Below are positions 15,127 to 23,737 of a stretch of 64,000 bases of DNA, piece after piece. The notes beneath the pieces were generated by a model, which made no database searches, had not been told where the DNA came from, and saw only the letters and a list, made by a program, of their open reading frames with translations. The position numbers and the translations under genes are program-made. Origin of the DNA: Myxococcales bacterium (GTDB lineage: Bacteria; Myxococcota_A; Polyangia; Polyangiales; Polyangiaceae); NCBI GenBank assembly GCA_016712525.1, contig JADJQX010000007.1, positions 1,860,001 through 1,924,000 of the forward strand. The letters are read 5' to 3'. Each line of letters starts with the position of its first letter. Within the stretch, counting starts at the first letter, position 1.

Positions 15127-17160
15127 TCAGTGGACGAGGACGCTCGTGGCGGTGCCCATGGCCGCCTTCGGGAGGACCAAGGTGGTCACGGCGGCGCCCC
15201 CTGGGGACGTGGACGATGCGGGCTCGATGGCCGTCGTGACGAGGGCCGTCGCGAAGGCTCCCTTGCCGAGCGTGCCGAGGGCGCCTTCGTGGCTGTCGAC
15301 GACCTTTCCGAGGGCGAGCGCGCGGGGGGTCACGAACATGCCCGACCGCGACCTCGACTCACGTAGCTTCTCGGACTCGGGGCGGGCGCCGAGGCTCGGC
15401 CTCTGCGGGTCGACCGTGCCTTTGCGCGTGGCCCCGAGCCTCTGCGCGACGAGCTTCGGATCGCAGCCCACGCCGATCCAGGACGCGTCGGCGTCGGCTC
15501 CTTCCCCGGGGGTCACGAACACGTGGCACACGACCGGCGATGGGGTGAACGTGGGCTTCCCTTTTTCGTCGAGGCGAGGGCTGCGTTTCACCGACAGCTC
15601 GACGTGCGTGGTCTTCGCGGGGAGGCCGAGCGCGGGCGCGGTCGGGGCGATCTTGAGGACGGGGGCGTCCTTCTTTTTGGCAGCGCGCGCGAGCCGCGAG
15701 ATCGCCGAGACCCAGTCTTTGGTGAGCTGGCTCATGTCGCCGTACGGCTTCGCGACGCGCACGAGGGTGTACCCCACGACCTGCTCCCCGACCGCCTTCT
15801 TCCGTTCCATCACGAGCTTGTCTCGGGCGACACCGGGCTTGCCGGCGGACTCGGCTTCCCGCTTGGCCGCGAGGCGCGCCGCGAGAGCGTCGGCGTCGAC
15901 CCCGTGCCCGAACGACCACCCCGCCTCGATCACGGGCAAGGTCCGCAGCGTCACGAGATCCACGAACGGCCTCCGCTCCGGCGGAGGGAGCATGCCCTCC
16001 AAGGCCTCCTCCATGAACGCCCCGAGGAGCTTGTGCGGGCGATCCAAAAGGCCCGCTTCGACGCCCGACGACCACCCTCCGACATCGACGTCGCCCGGCA
16101 TCGCGAGGAGCGCGGCGGGCGGTGGGCTCGCGCCCCCCGACGTAGGGACGACGACCTTCGTGAGCGTGGCCTCCCTCGAGCGGAAACCATAGCGAAAACG
16201 GGCTGTTAGACCCTCGGGCCGACCGGTCATGTCGGCGGTCATCGTGTCGGAGTCGACGGCGAAGTCGGCCAAGTCCCCGACCGCGGCCTCGACGAGATCG
16301 CGGGTGGCGCTCGTGACGCCGGTCTTCGCGTCCATGAACCCGCCCACGAGCGCGGGCAGCATGCGCCGCATGCCTTCGACGGCCGAGCGCATGGGCGCCG
16401 AGCGCACCTCGAGGTGCACGTCCGGATCGTTCGGTTCGACCGCGGCGCGCGAGAGGGTTCGGAGCGCGTACGGCGCGAGCGCTTCGATGCCCGAGGCCGA
16501 GCCGCACACGAGCCGCGCGCGCACCGAGCCCGCCGAAGGCCCGAGCACACACACCTTCTTTTTGGCCTTGTTCTCGAGCACGTCGTCGTCCGACGGATCC
16601 GGGGAGCCATCGGTGTCGTCCGGCGCTTCGGGGCGAGGGCGCTTTTTCTTGGTGGGCTCGGCGAGACCCTCGACGCGCAGCATGCCGTTGCCGATCGGGA
16701 CGAGCGTGTGGGCCTTGAGGCGCTCGCGGGCGTCCTCGAGAGACACGACGGGCACCGAGACCACGAAGGCCACGTCCGGGTTCTTCACTCCTCCCTCGAA
16801 CGAGGCGACCATGTCGACCGGACCGCGGAGATCGAGCACCTCGCCGAGCTCTTCGCCGAGGGCGGCGCGCACGGCCTCTCCCGCCGACGGCACCGGGAAG
16901 CCCGACCACGTCGCGAAGAGCTTCGAGGCCTCTTCGGGGCGCGCGACCCGACCCACGGCGACGACGTTCTTCGGCTCGGGCAGCGCCGCGAGATCCACGG
17001 GGGGCTCGGGCGCGACCTCGAGCGGCTTCGGCTTCGCCACCTCGGGCACCTTCGGCGGCTCCTTCGGCCCGCACCCGAGCCCGAGCACGACGAACGAGGC
17101 GAACGGGGCGATCTTCAAGAGAGCAGCAACGGGCTTCGCGGGCAGGGTCGGCTTCGGCAT
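15127..17160 (-). CDS. Hypothetical lipoprotein (677 residues)
   Basis: Starts at the ATG at 17160, which has no Shine-Dalgarno sequence but a TACTAT hexamer 7 bases upstream. The N-terminal hydrophobic segment ends in GLGCG, a plausible though not ideal lipobox, followed by a Pro/Lys/Glu linker. The body has regions that look internally related: VDMVASFEGGVKNPDVAFVVSVPV near the start and later VEAGLLDRPHKLLGAFMEEAL. An acidic, low-complexity insert DDTDGSPDPSDDD lies around residue 185. Open reading upstream continues across the divergent helicase gene but is clearly non-genic. The family is not recognised. A probably homologous 345-residue lipoprotein style (predicted scoring or barrel-binding protein) occurs at 50586 but shows no clear shared motif. 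Confidence 0.7.
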   Translation of the reverse strand: MPKPTLPAKPVAALLKIAPFASFVVLGLGCGPKEPPKVPEVAKPKPLEVAPEPPVDLAALPEPKNVVAVGRVARPEEASKLFATWSGFPVPSAGEAVRAALGEELGEVLDLRGPVDMVASFEGGVKNPDVAFVVSVPVVSLEDARERLKAHTLVPIGNGMLRVEGLAEPTKKKRPRPEAPDDTDGSPDPSDDDVLENKAKKKVCVLGPSAGSVRARLVCGSASGIEALAPYALRTLSRAAVEPNDPDVHLEVRSAPMRSAVEGMRRMLPALVGGFMDAKTGVTSATRDLVEAAVGDLADFAVDSDTMTADMTGRPEGLTARFRYGFRSREATLTKVVVPTSGGASPPPAALLAMPGDVDVGGWSSGVEAGLLDRPHKLLGAFMEEALEGMLPPPERRPFVDLVTLRTLPVIEAGWSFGHGVDADALAARLAAKREAESAGKPGVARDKLVMERKKAVGEQVVGYTLVRVAKPYGDMSQLTKDWVSAISRLARAAKKKDAPVLKIAPTAPALGLPAKTTHVELSVKRSPRLDEKGKPTFTPSPVVCHVFVTPGEGADADASWIGVGCDPKLVAQRLGATRKGTVDPQRPSLGARPESEKLRESRSRSGMFVTPRALALGKVVDSHEGALGTLGKGAFATALVTTAIEPASSTSPGGAAVTTLVLPKAAMGTATSVLVH

Positions 17161-17167
17161 CGCCCGG

Positions 17168-17173
17168 ATAGTA
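17168..17173 (-). promoter_or_regulatory. -10-like hexamer TACTAT, 7 bases before the lipoprotein start
   Basis: On the minus strand TACTAT ends 7 bases before the ATG at 17160, and no Shine-Dalgarno sequence lies between them. No good -35 element is seen. This spacing puts the transcript start at the start codon. Confidence 0.45.
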
Positions 17174-17224
17174 CCCGTTCCGTCTTTCGCGCGAACCCCG
17201 ACCGTGATTAAGGAAGGGGCGAAT

Positions 17225-19285
17225 ATGAGCGGTCCCAAGCTGAACCCCGCGCAGGCTCGGGCGGTCGAGCACATGAACGGCCCCATTCTCGTGCTCGCGG
17301 GGGCCGGCTCGGGAAAGACGCGCGTCATCACGCAGCGCATGGCGCGCATGCTCGAGCGCGGGGTGCCTTCGTCGGCGATCGTGGCGCTTACCTTCACGAA
17401 CAAGGCCGCCACCGAGATGGCCGAGCGCGTGGAGCACGTGGTCAAGGAGCGGGGCAACGCCGGAGCCGCCAAGGGCCTCATGGTGTCGACCTTCCACTCG
17501 TTCGGGCTCTCGGTGCTCTCGCGCGAGCGGAAGAGCATCGGCGGCACGTTCACGATCTTCGACCAGGGCGACTGCGTCTCGGCCGTGAAGGATATCTTGG
17601 CCCGCACGGCCCGCGGAAAGGCGTACGACGCGTCGGCCATTTTGGCGCGTATCTCGAACGCGAAGAACGCGTTCATCGGCCCCGAGGAGCTCGGCGAGCG
17701 CGAGGGCGACGAGTACGACGAGATTACGAGGGTCGTCTACCCGCGCTACCAGTCGCTCCTCCGCAGCATGAAGGCGTTCGACTTCGACGACCTCGTCTGC
17801 GAAGTGGCCCGCATGCTGCGCGACAAGCCCGAGATGCTCGAGCGCTACCGCGCGCAGTACCGCTACCTCCTGGTCGACGAGTACCAGGACACGAACAGCG
17901 CCCAGTTCGCGCTCTTGCGGCTCCTCGCGGGCGAGCACAAGAACATCTGCGTCGTCGGCGACGACGATCAGTCGATCTACGCGTGGCGCGGCGCCGACGC
18001 GCGCAACATCCTCGAGTTCGAGGAGCAGTTCCCCGGCGCGGTCGTCGTCAAGCTCGAGCAAAACTACCGCTCGCGCGCGCCCGTGCTCGCCGTGGCCAAC
18101 GCCGTCATCGCGAAGCGCGTCGACGCGAAGCACCGCAAGGTGCTGTTCACCGAGAAAGAGGGCGGCCCGAAGGTGGGGCTCGGCACCGCCCTTTCGCCCG
18201 AGGCCGAGGCCGCGTGGGTCGGCAAGGAGATCGCCCGCCTCTTCCGCGACGAGGGCGTCCGACCGCGAGACATGGCGGTGCTCTACCGGTCGAACGGCCA
18301 GGCCAAGCTCATCGAAGAGACGCTGCGCGAGCGCGGCGTGCCTTACCGGATGGTTGGCGGCCAGCAGTTCTTCGAGCGCAAAGAGGTCAAAGATCTGCTC
18401 GCGTACCTGAAGGTGACGCTGAACCGCTCCGACGAGATCAGCCTCCGGCGCATCTTGAACTACCCGCCGCGCGGTATCGGCGACACCAGCGTCGAGCGCC
18501 TCGGCACACACGCCCTCGCGAAGGGCTGGACCTTGTGGCAAACGATCGAGCGCGTGGACTCGCTCGACGACATCCCCACGGCCGCGCGCGCGGGGTGCAA
18601 GTCGCTCGAGCGCGCCATCGGCGATCTGCGCAAACGCCTCGTCATCGACCGCGCTCCCGCGAGCGTCGCCGGGCGTGAGCTCTGCGAAAAAGTAGGCATT
18701 TACGCGGACTTGAACGAGAGCTCCGGGTCGCCCCAGATCGCCGCGCGGAGGAAGGGCAACCTCGAGGCGCTCCTCAACACGCTCTCGAAGCGCGAGACCC
18801 GCGTGCGCGAGAAGGGCAACGACGAGACGGCCGAGCGCGAGCTCATGGGGTTCCTGCAGGCGCTCACCCTGAACCTCTCCGAGGAGCAAGAGGACACGAC
18901 CGACAGGGTCACGCTGTCGACGCTGCACGGCTCGAAGGGCCTCGAGTTCGACTACGTGTTCTTGCTTGGCGTCGAAGAGGGCTTCTTGCCGCACAACCGC
19001 ACCCTCGACACCAAGGCGACCGACGCGATGTCGCAGGACATCGAAGAGGAGCGCCGCCTCTTCTACGTGGGCATCACGCGTGCGCGCGAGAAGCTCGTCA
19101 TGTCGAAGTGCAAAAACCGGATGATGCGCGGGAAACCCGGGCCGAGGCCGCCGAGCCGCTTCCTCGCCGACATCCCCGAGGAGCTGCTCGAGATCTTCGA
19201 CATCAAGGGAGACCCGGCGCTCGAGACCGCCAAGATGGGCGAGCAGGCCGAGAACCTACTCGCGATGCTCGAGGGGCTCGGCTGA
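17225..19285 (+). CDS. ATP-dependent DNA helicase, Rep/UvrD/PcrA family (Rep-like)
   Basis: A 686-residue superfamily 1A 3'-5' DNA helicase. The ATG at 17225 follows AAGGAAGGGG. Motif I is AGAGSGKTR (residues about 24-32), Ia is ALTFTNKAATEMAER, II is LLVDEYQDTNSAQ, and III is VVGDDDQSIYAWRGAD. Motif IV is LEQNYRS, V is STLHGSKGLEFDYVFLLGVEEGFLPH, and VI is EEERRLFYVGITRAREKL. The spacing, GLMVSTFHSFGLSVLSRE and the short C-terminus after PSRFLADIP are closest to E. coli Rep, the helicase that clears proteins ahead of replication forks. A repair role like UvrD cannot be excluded. Its last 30 bases overlap the convergent gene. Confidence 0.93.
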   Translation: MSGPKLNPAQARAVEHMNGPILVLAGAGSGKTRVITQRMARMLERGVPSSAIVALTFTNKAATEMAERVEHVVKERGNAGAAKGLMVSTFHSFGLSVLSRERKSIGGTFTIFDQGDCVSAVKDILARTARGKAYDASAILARISNAKNAFIGPEELGEREGDEYDEITRVVYPRYQSLLRSMKAFDFDDLVCEVARMLRDKPEMLERYRAQYRYLLVDEYQDTNSAQFALLRLLAGEHKNICVVGDDDQSIYAWRGADARNILEFEEQFPGAVVVKLEQNYRSRAPVLAVANAVIAKRVDAKHRKVLFTEKEGGPKVGLGTALSPEAEAAWVGKEIARLFRDEGVRPRDMAVLYRSNGQAKLIEETLRERGVPYRMVGGQQFFERKEVKDLLAYLKVTLNRSDEISLRRILNYPPRGIGDTSVERLGTHALAKGWTLWQTIERVDSLDDIPTAARAGCKSLERAIGDLRKRLVIDRAPASVAGRELCEKVGIYADLNESSGSPQIAARRKGNLEALLNTLSKRETRVREKGNDETAERELMGFLQALTLNLSEEQEDTTDRVTLSTLHGSKGLEFDYVFLLGVEEGFLPHNRTLDTKATDAMSQDIEEERRLFYVGITRAREKLVMSKCKNRMMRGKPGPRPPSRFLADIPEELLEIFDIKGDPALETAKMGEQAENLLAMLEGLG

Positions 19286-20881
19286 CCCGTCGCCCGCGAG
19301 CGCGCGGTCGACGAAGCTCCCCACGTCGCCGAGAGGCACACGGAACGTCTCGCCGAGCGCACCGCGGCGCACCACCTCGACCACACCTTCGGCGAGCCCG
19401 CGCGCGCCGAGGGTGAGCCGCACCGGGCAACCCACGAGCTCCGCCATGGCGAGCTTCGGCCCGGGGCGATCGTCGCGGTCGTCCCAGAGGACGTCGAGCC
19501 CTCTGCTCTCGAGGTCCGCGACGATGGCCTCGGCGGCGCCGACGAGCTCGGGGGCCGTCCCGAGCGAGACCACGTGCACGTCGAACGGGGCGAGCGCGGG
19601 CGGGAGGCAGAGGCCCGCGGCGTCGGAGTGGGCCTCGGCGACCAGGCCGAGCGCGCGCGAGACACGCAGCGTGGCGCGACCGGTCGAAAAGGGGATCTTC
19701 TCGCCCGAGCGTGTCGCGAAGAGGGCGCCCTCACGGGCCGCGGGGCCTTGCCCGAGGACGTCGAAGCGCGCGATCGCGGCGGCCCTCTCGGCGGAGAGAG
19801 GGGCCCCGCAAAGCGGGCACGGCGCGCCCCCTCCGAACGCGCGGATCTCCTTGATTTCGTGAGCAAAATCGCGCCCGGGGCGGACACCACGGAGGTGCGT
19901 GTCTGCCGCGTTGGCCCCGACGACACGCGGCACGTCGCTCGCCGCGCTCGGGTCGAGCAAGACGCGGCCCTGGAAGCCGACAGGGCCCGCGAAGCCGACC
20001 TTCGCGCCCGTGGCGCGCATGACCTCGTCGGGCGTCGCGAGGGTGACCGTCGGGACGCCGAGGGCGCGCGCGAGGCGTGTCTCGCTCACCGCGTGATCCC
20101 CACGCACGACCGCGAGCACGAGCTCGCTACGCGCGCGCACCACCATCGATTTCAGAACGTCCTTCGGGGCGACCCCGAGGAACAGGGCGACATCGTCCAC
20201 CGTCGACCGACCCGGCGTGTCGACCGCGTGGTACGGCTCGGCTCCGGGGGCGTCGGGCTCGGCGACCTTGGGCGCCGCGTCCTCGGTGAACCGTGCATCG
20301 CAGCTTCGGCAGTGGAGGGTCGTCTCGTCGCCGAGGCCTGCGACGTGCGCATGCACGGCGAGCGAGGAGCCCGAGGGCGACGCGAGGACCTTCGCCGCGC
20401 CGAGGCTCGTGGGGGAGAGCACTGCGAGGAAAGACTCGGCGAGCGCGTCGAGGCGCTCGCGCACGTCGCCCTCGGAGGCCGCGACGACGAAGGCCTCGAC
20501 GACACGCTCCGGGCCTCCGCCGACGAGCCCGAACGGCGAGCGCGGCGCCTCGAGCTCCCGCGAGACCGCTTGGACCCACACACGCGGCAGCTCGGAGTAC
20601 CCTCGGAGCTCGGACCGCGCGACGTCGAGGAGCGCGGCCTCGGCCTCGTCCACGCCGAGCGTGTCGGGGAGCGCGATGGGGAGCGCGGCGCTCCGTTCGA
20701 GCGCACCCACGACCCGCGCCTCGAGCTTACCGAGCGCGCGCGCGCCGAGCGGGAGGAGCACCGTGGTGCCCTTCGTGGTCCTCCGTAGGTACCCGGCTCG
20801 GACGAGGGCCTCGAGGCCGCGGGTGCGAGCGTCCTTCTGAGGCTCCTTGCGGGTGGGGACGAACGATCGCGAGACGCGCAT
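19256..20881 (-). CDS. Degenerate prolyl-tRNA synthetase-like protein (editing and anticodon domains kept)
   Basis: A 541-residue protein that aligns with bacterial ProRS from end to end. MRVSRSFVPTRKEP and RAGYLRRTTKGTTVLLPLGARAL match the ProRS start. The YbaK-like editing insertion is intact (PYHAVDTPGRSTVDDVALFLGVAPKDVLKSMVV), flanked by the usual CxxC pairs (CRSC, CPLC). The anticodon-binding domain is also good (VLWDDRDDRPGPKLAMAELVGCPVRLTLG). But class II motif 2, normally FRDExRPRFG...SREF, is replaced by SRELEAPRSPFGLVGGGPERV, and motif 3, normally GCYGIGVTR, is RATLRVSR. ProRS activity is therefore doubtful. It could be a stand-alone editing or regulatory paralogue. The start has GGAG upstream and sits 5 bases after the DUF885 stop. 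Confidence 0.85.
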   Translation of the reverse strand: MRVSRSFVPTRKEPQKDARTRGLEALVRAGYLRRTTKGTTVLLPLGARALGKLEARVVGALERSAALPIALPDTLGVDEAEAALLDVARSELRGYSELPRVWVQAVSRELEAPRSPFGLVGGGPERVVEAFVVAASEGDVRERLDALAESFLAVLSPTSLGAAKVLASPSGSSLAVHAHVAGLGDETTLHCRSCDARFTEDAAPKVAEPDAPGAEPYHAVDTPGRSTVDDVALFLGVAPKDVLKSMVVRARSELVLAVVRGDHAVSETRLARALGVPTVTLATPDEVMRATGAKVGFAGPVGFQGRVLLDPSAASDVPRVVGANAADTHLRGVRPGRDFAHEIKEIRAFGGGAPCPLCGAPLSAERAAAIARFDVLGQGPAAREGALFATRSGEKIPFSTGRATLRVSRALGLVAEAHSDAAGLCLPPALAPFDVHVVSLGTAPELVGAAEAIVADLESRGLDVLWDDRDDRPGPKLAMAELVGCPVRLTLGARGLAEGVVEVVRRGALGETFRVPLGDVGSFVDRALAGDGSAEPLEHRE

Positions 20882-20886
20882 GGTCT

Positions 20887-22686
20887 TCACTCCGCGAAGA
20901 GCTCGCGCGCGAGCAGGCCGGGCGGGATCGTGCCGCGGGTGAGCAGCTCGGCATGGAAGCGTTTCAGCGAAAACTTCTCTTTTTCTCGAGACTTGTACCG
21001 CTCGCGGAGGCCGAAGATGGCCTGCCTCCCGGTGAGGTACGCGAGCGGCTGCGTGGGCGTCATCGTGTACCGCTTCACCTCGCTCACGGCGAGCTCGTGC
21101 TCGAGGTGCACCTTGTCGGTCAAGAAGCGCACGGCCTCGTCGAACGACATGCCCTTCGTGTGGAGGCCCACGTCGAGCACGATGCGCGCCGCCCGGACGA
21201 GCGTCCACTCGAGCTGCATGAGGCGCTCTTCGGGCGTGTAGTACCCGAGCTCCGCCATGAGCTCCTCCGAGTAGAGCGCCCAGCCCTCGCTGAAGATCGC
21301 GGCGTCGTAGGCCTTGCGGATCTTGGAGGGGTTCTTGGCCGCGAACGAGAGCTGGAGGTGGTGGCCCGGGTAGGCCTCGTGCACGGCGGTGTCGACGATG
21401 TCGCCGTGGTCGTTCTCGCGCAGCATCTCTTCTTGTTTCTTCGCCGAGAGCTTCGGATCGACGGGCGTCACGAAGAAGAACCCGCGCGTCACCGGGTCGA
21501 ACGGCGGAGGCTGATCGTAGGCCGCGGTGACCGTACTGCGCATGAACTCGGGCGTGTCGACGACGGCGAGATCGTCGCCCTCGGGGAACGGCACGACGTC
21601 GTGCTTCACGAGGAAGGCCCGGGCGCGCGCGACCTCACGGCGGTACTCGGCGAGGAGGTCGTCTCGTTTCGGGTGGTTCCCCTTCACCTTGGCGACGACC
21701 TCGGGGAACCCTTTCGCCTTCGGGTCGATCGTCTTGGCGACGCGATCCATCTCGGCGACGGTGTCGGCGAAGACCTTCTGCCCCATGGCCTCGAGGGCCT
21801 CCGGGCTCTCGGAGACGAAGTACCCCTCGCGGAGGAGCGCCGAAAAGTGCGGCTTTCCGGCGGCGAAATCGCCCTTGGCCGCGGGGATCACCGTCTTCTT
21901 CAGGAAGGTCGCGTACCCGTCGTAGGCCGCGACGACGTCGGCCGTGGTCTTCTGGATGCGCGCCGCTTCGGAGGGGAGCGCCGTGGTCAAGAAGGCCTTT
22001 TGGCCCGAGAAAAAGGCCTTGGCGCTCGTCGCGCGCTCCGCCCCGACCTCGGCCCACACACGGGGCACACGCGCGGGCACGAGGTTCGTTCGGGCGCGCG
22101 CGACCTCGGCCGGGATCTTCTCCATGCGGGCGAGCACGAGCTTGGCGCGCTCGGGCGCAGGCGCGTAGGGCCGCGCGGTCATCGAGAAGATGGCGCCCAT
22201 GGTGGACGTGTAGAGCTGCGGAGAGGTCGCGAGCGGATCACGCTCGGCCCGGAGAAGATCGGTGCGGAGCACCCCGCGGAGGAGCGCGACGTCGGTGCGA
22301 GCGGCGGGAGACAGCGAAACGCCTTCCGGAAACGCGGCGTCGACCTTGGCGAGCAAGGCGCGCTCCTCGGCGAGCTCGGCCTCGAACCTTGCGCGATCGC
22401 GGGTGTCGATCTCCGCGTCGTGGCCGTGGAGGCCGAGGGGCGTGGCCGCTTCGGGCGAGATGCGCTCGAGCAGCGCAAGGTAGGCGTCGACCAGCGGCGC
22501 GACCTTGTCGTCGGCGAGGTCGGCGCGAGGGGGGGCCGCGGCATCGGCCACGGAGGAGGGCGCGGGGGCCGACGGGATCTGCGAAACATCGAGTGGTTTC
22601 GAGGACTTGGGGGCCACGGGCGGAGGCTCCGCGCAGGCGACGAGGGCGAGCGCGAGGACCCCGAGACGACACGGCAATCGAGCCAT
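20887..22686 (-). CDS. DUF885 family lipoprotein (putative metallopeptidase)
   Basis: About 599 residues. Start chosen at the ATG at 22686 because it opens directly into the signal peptide MARLPCRLGVLALALVAC, whose lipobox LVAC gives a lipoprotein, and because a TATGAC hexamer lies 7 bases upstream. An ATG at 22698 is the alternative. The mature protein matches DUF885, a family with a likely zinc peptidase fold. The metal-binding motif is HEAYPGHH in the middle, with the distal glutamate in SEGWALYSEEL about 40 residues on, and TQPLAYLTGRQAI near the end. It probably cleaves peptides in the cell envelope. It is followed 5 bases later by the ProRS-like gene and faces carF across a 250-base divergent region. 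Confidence 0.85.
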   Translation of the reverse strand: MARLPCRLGVLALALVACAEPPPVAPKSSKPLDVSQIPSAPAPSSVADAAAPPRADLADDKVAPLVDAYLALLERISPEAATPLGLHGHDAEIDTRDRARFEAELAEERALLAKVDAAFPEGVSLSPAARTDVALLRGVLRTDLLRAERDPLATSPQLYTSTMGAIFSMTARPYAPAPERAKLVLARMEKIPAEVARARTNLVPARVPRVWAEVGAERATSAKAFFSGQKAFLTTALPSEAARIQKTTADVVAAYDGYATFLKKTVIPAAKGDFAAGKPHFSALLREGYFVSESPEALEAMGQKVFADTVAEMDRVAKTIDPKAKGFPEVVAKVKGNHPKRDDLLAEYRREVARARAFLVKHDVVPFPEGDDLAVVDTPEFMRSTVTAAYDQPPPFDPVTRGFFFVTPVDPKLSAKKQEEMLRENDHGDIVDTAVHEAYPGHHLQLSFAAKNPSKIRKAYDAAIFSEGWALYSEELMAELGYYTPEERLMQLEWTLVRAARIVLDVGLHTKGMSFDEAVRFLTDKVHLEHELAVSEVKRYTMTPTQPLAYLTGRQAIFGLRERYKSREKEKFSLKRFHAELLTRGTIPPGLLARELFAE

Positions 22687-22693
22687 GGGCGAC

Positions 22694-22699
22694 GTCATA
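22694..22699 (-). promoter_or_regulatory. -10-like hexamer TATGAC, 7 bases before the DUF885 start
   Basis: TATGAC on the minus strand ends 7 bases before the ATG at 22686. No Shine-Dalgarno sequence and no clear -35 element is seen. It lies at the edge of the divergent region shared with carF (22700-22936), in which I see no other convincing signal. Confidence 0.35.
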
Positions 22700-22936
22700 C
22701 CAGGGAAACCGGGCGACGCGCACGAGCGCGGGCCCTCGTGCCGACCCGACGCGCAAACGACGCGCGACGATCCGTCGTTCGGCGCCAAACGTAGGGAGGG
22801 CGCACGTGCGTACGGTTCCCGCCGTCGCTCGAGGCGCCGCTGACGTTTCGAGGCTGACCCGCGGCGAAAACGGGCTTGCCCTCCGCGGCTTTCCCCGTTC
22901 TCCTTCATGGAGAAGTCTCATCGAAGAAGGTCTCGT

Positions 22937-23725
22937 ATGGCGAAAGAAACCAAAGACCGCGCCGAGCTCGCCGGGTACACCCAAAGCCACAGGGCCTACG
23001 AAATCGGGGTCTCGTGTGTCGCGGTCGTGCTCTTCGGCTGGCTCGTCGTTCGCCTGGCGAAGAGCCCTCACATCTCGGGCTTCTGGGTGCCGCTCGCGCT
23101 CCTGCTCGGGATTTTGGCGGCCGACTTCGTCTCCGGCTTCGCGCACTGGGCGTTCGACAGCTGGGGCAGCCTCGACACGCCCGTCCTGGGGCGCCTCGCG
23201 ATCCGTACGTTCCGCGAGCACCACGTCGACGAGAAGGCCATCACCCGCCACGATTTCATCGAGACGAACGGCCACAACATCGGGCTCAGCGCGGTGGTCT
23301 CCACCGCCGGAGTGCTCACGCTCGGAGCCGAGGGGGCCTCGTCCACGCGCACGTTCGTCGGCATGTGCCTCTGCGCCATGGCCGTGTTCGTCGCCATGAC
23401 GAGCCAGATCCACAAGTGGTCGCACCAGGACGAGCCGAGCCCGGTCGTGCGCTTCCTCCAGCGCATGCACCTCATCTTGACGCCCGAGCACCACGCCATC
23501 CACCACGCGGCGCCGTACGACAAGAACTACTGCATCACGATGGGCTGGATGAACGGCCCGCTCCGCGCGATCCGCTTCTTCTCGACGCTCGAGCGCATCA
23601 TCACCGCGCTCACCGGCGCCATCCCGCGCGTCGACGACATCGGCGAAAAAGAAGCCCTCGCCATCGCAGCGAAGAACGAGGCCCCGCCCCCGAAGAGCGA
23701 GGCCGTGAGCACACGAAATCCCTAG
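22937..23725 (+). CDS. carF: CarF/TMEM189 family plasmanylethanolamine desaturase
   Basis: A 262-residue membrane enzyme that introduces the vinyl-ether double bond into alkyl-ether phospholipids, making plasmalogens. In Myxococcus xanthus, CarF is needed to signal singlet oxygen in light-induced carotenogenesis, and animal TMEM189 (PEDS1) is the orthologue. The family histidines are all present: FAHWAFDSWG, FREHHVDEKAITRHDFIETNGHN, SQIHKWSHQDEP and LTPEHHAIHHAAPYDKNYCITMGWMN. Four hydrophobic segments occur. The ATG at 22937 has GAAGG upstream, and an ATG at 22907 would add ten basic residues without a ribosome binding site. Length is close to M. xanthus CarF (about 281). No other carotenoid gene is adjacent. 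Confidence 0.93.
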   Translation: MAKETKDRAELAGYTQSHRAYEIGVSCVAVVLFGWLVVRLAKSPHISGFWVPLALLLGILAADFVSGFAHWAFDSWGSLDTPVLGRLAIRTFREHHVDEKAITRHDFIETNGHNIGLSAVVSTAGVLTLGAEGASSTRTFVGMCLCAMAVFVAMTSQIHKWSHQDEPSPVVRFLQRMHLILTPEHHAIHHAAPYDKNYCITMGWMNGPLRAIRFFSTLERIITALTGAIPRVDDIGEKEALAIAAKNEAPPPKSEAVSTRNP

Positions 23726-23737
23726 TCGTCGGCGACT

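Noticed and set aside
15359..18994. Very long (1,211-codon) minus-strand open frame across the lipoprotein and helicase genes
   Set aside because: It runs through two real genes in other frames and has no recognisable motif; its product is Arg/Ala-rich as expected for a shadow.
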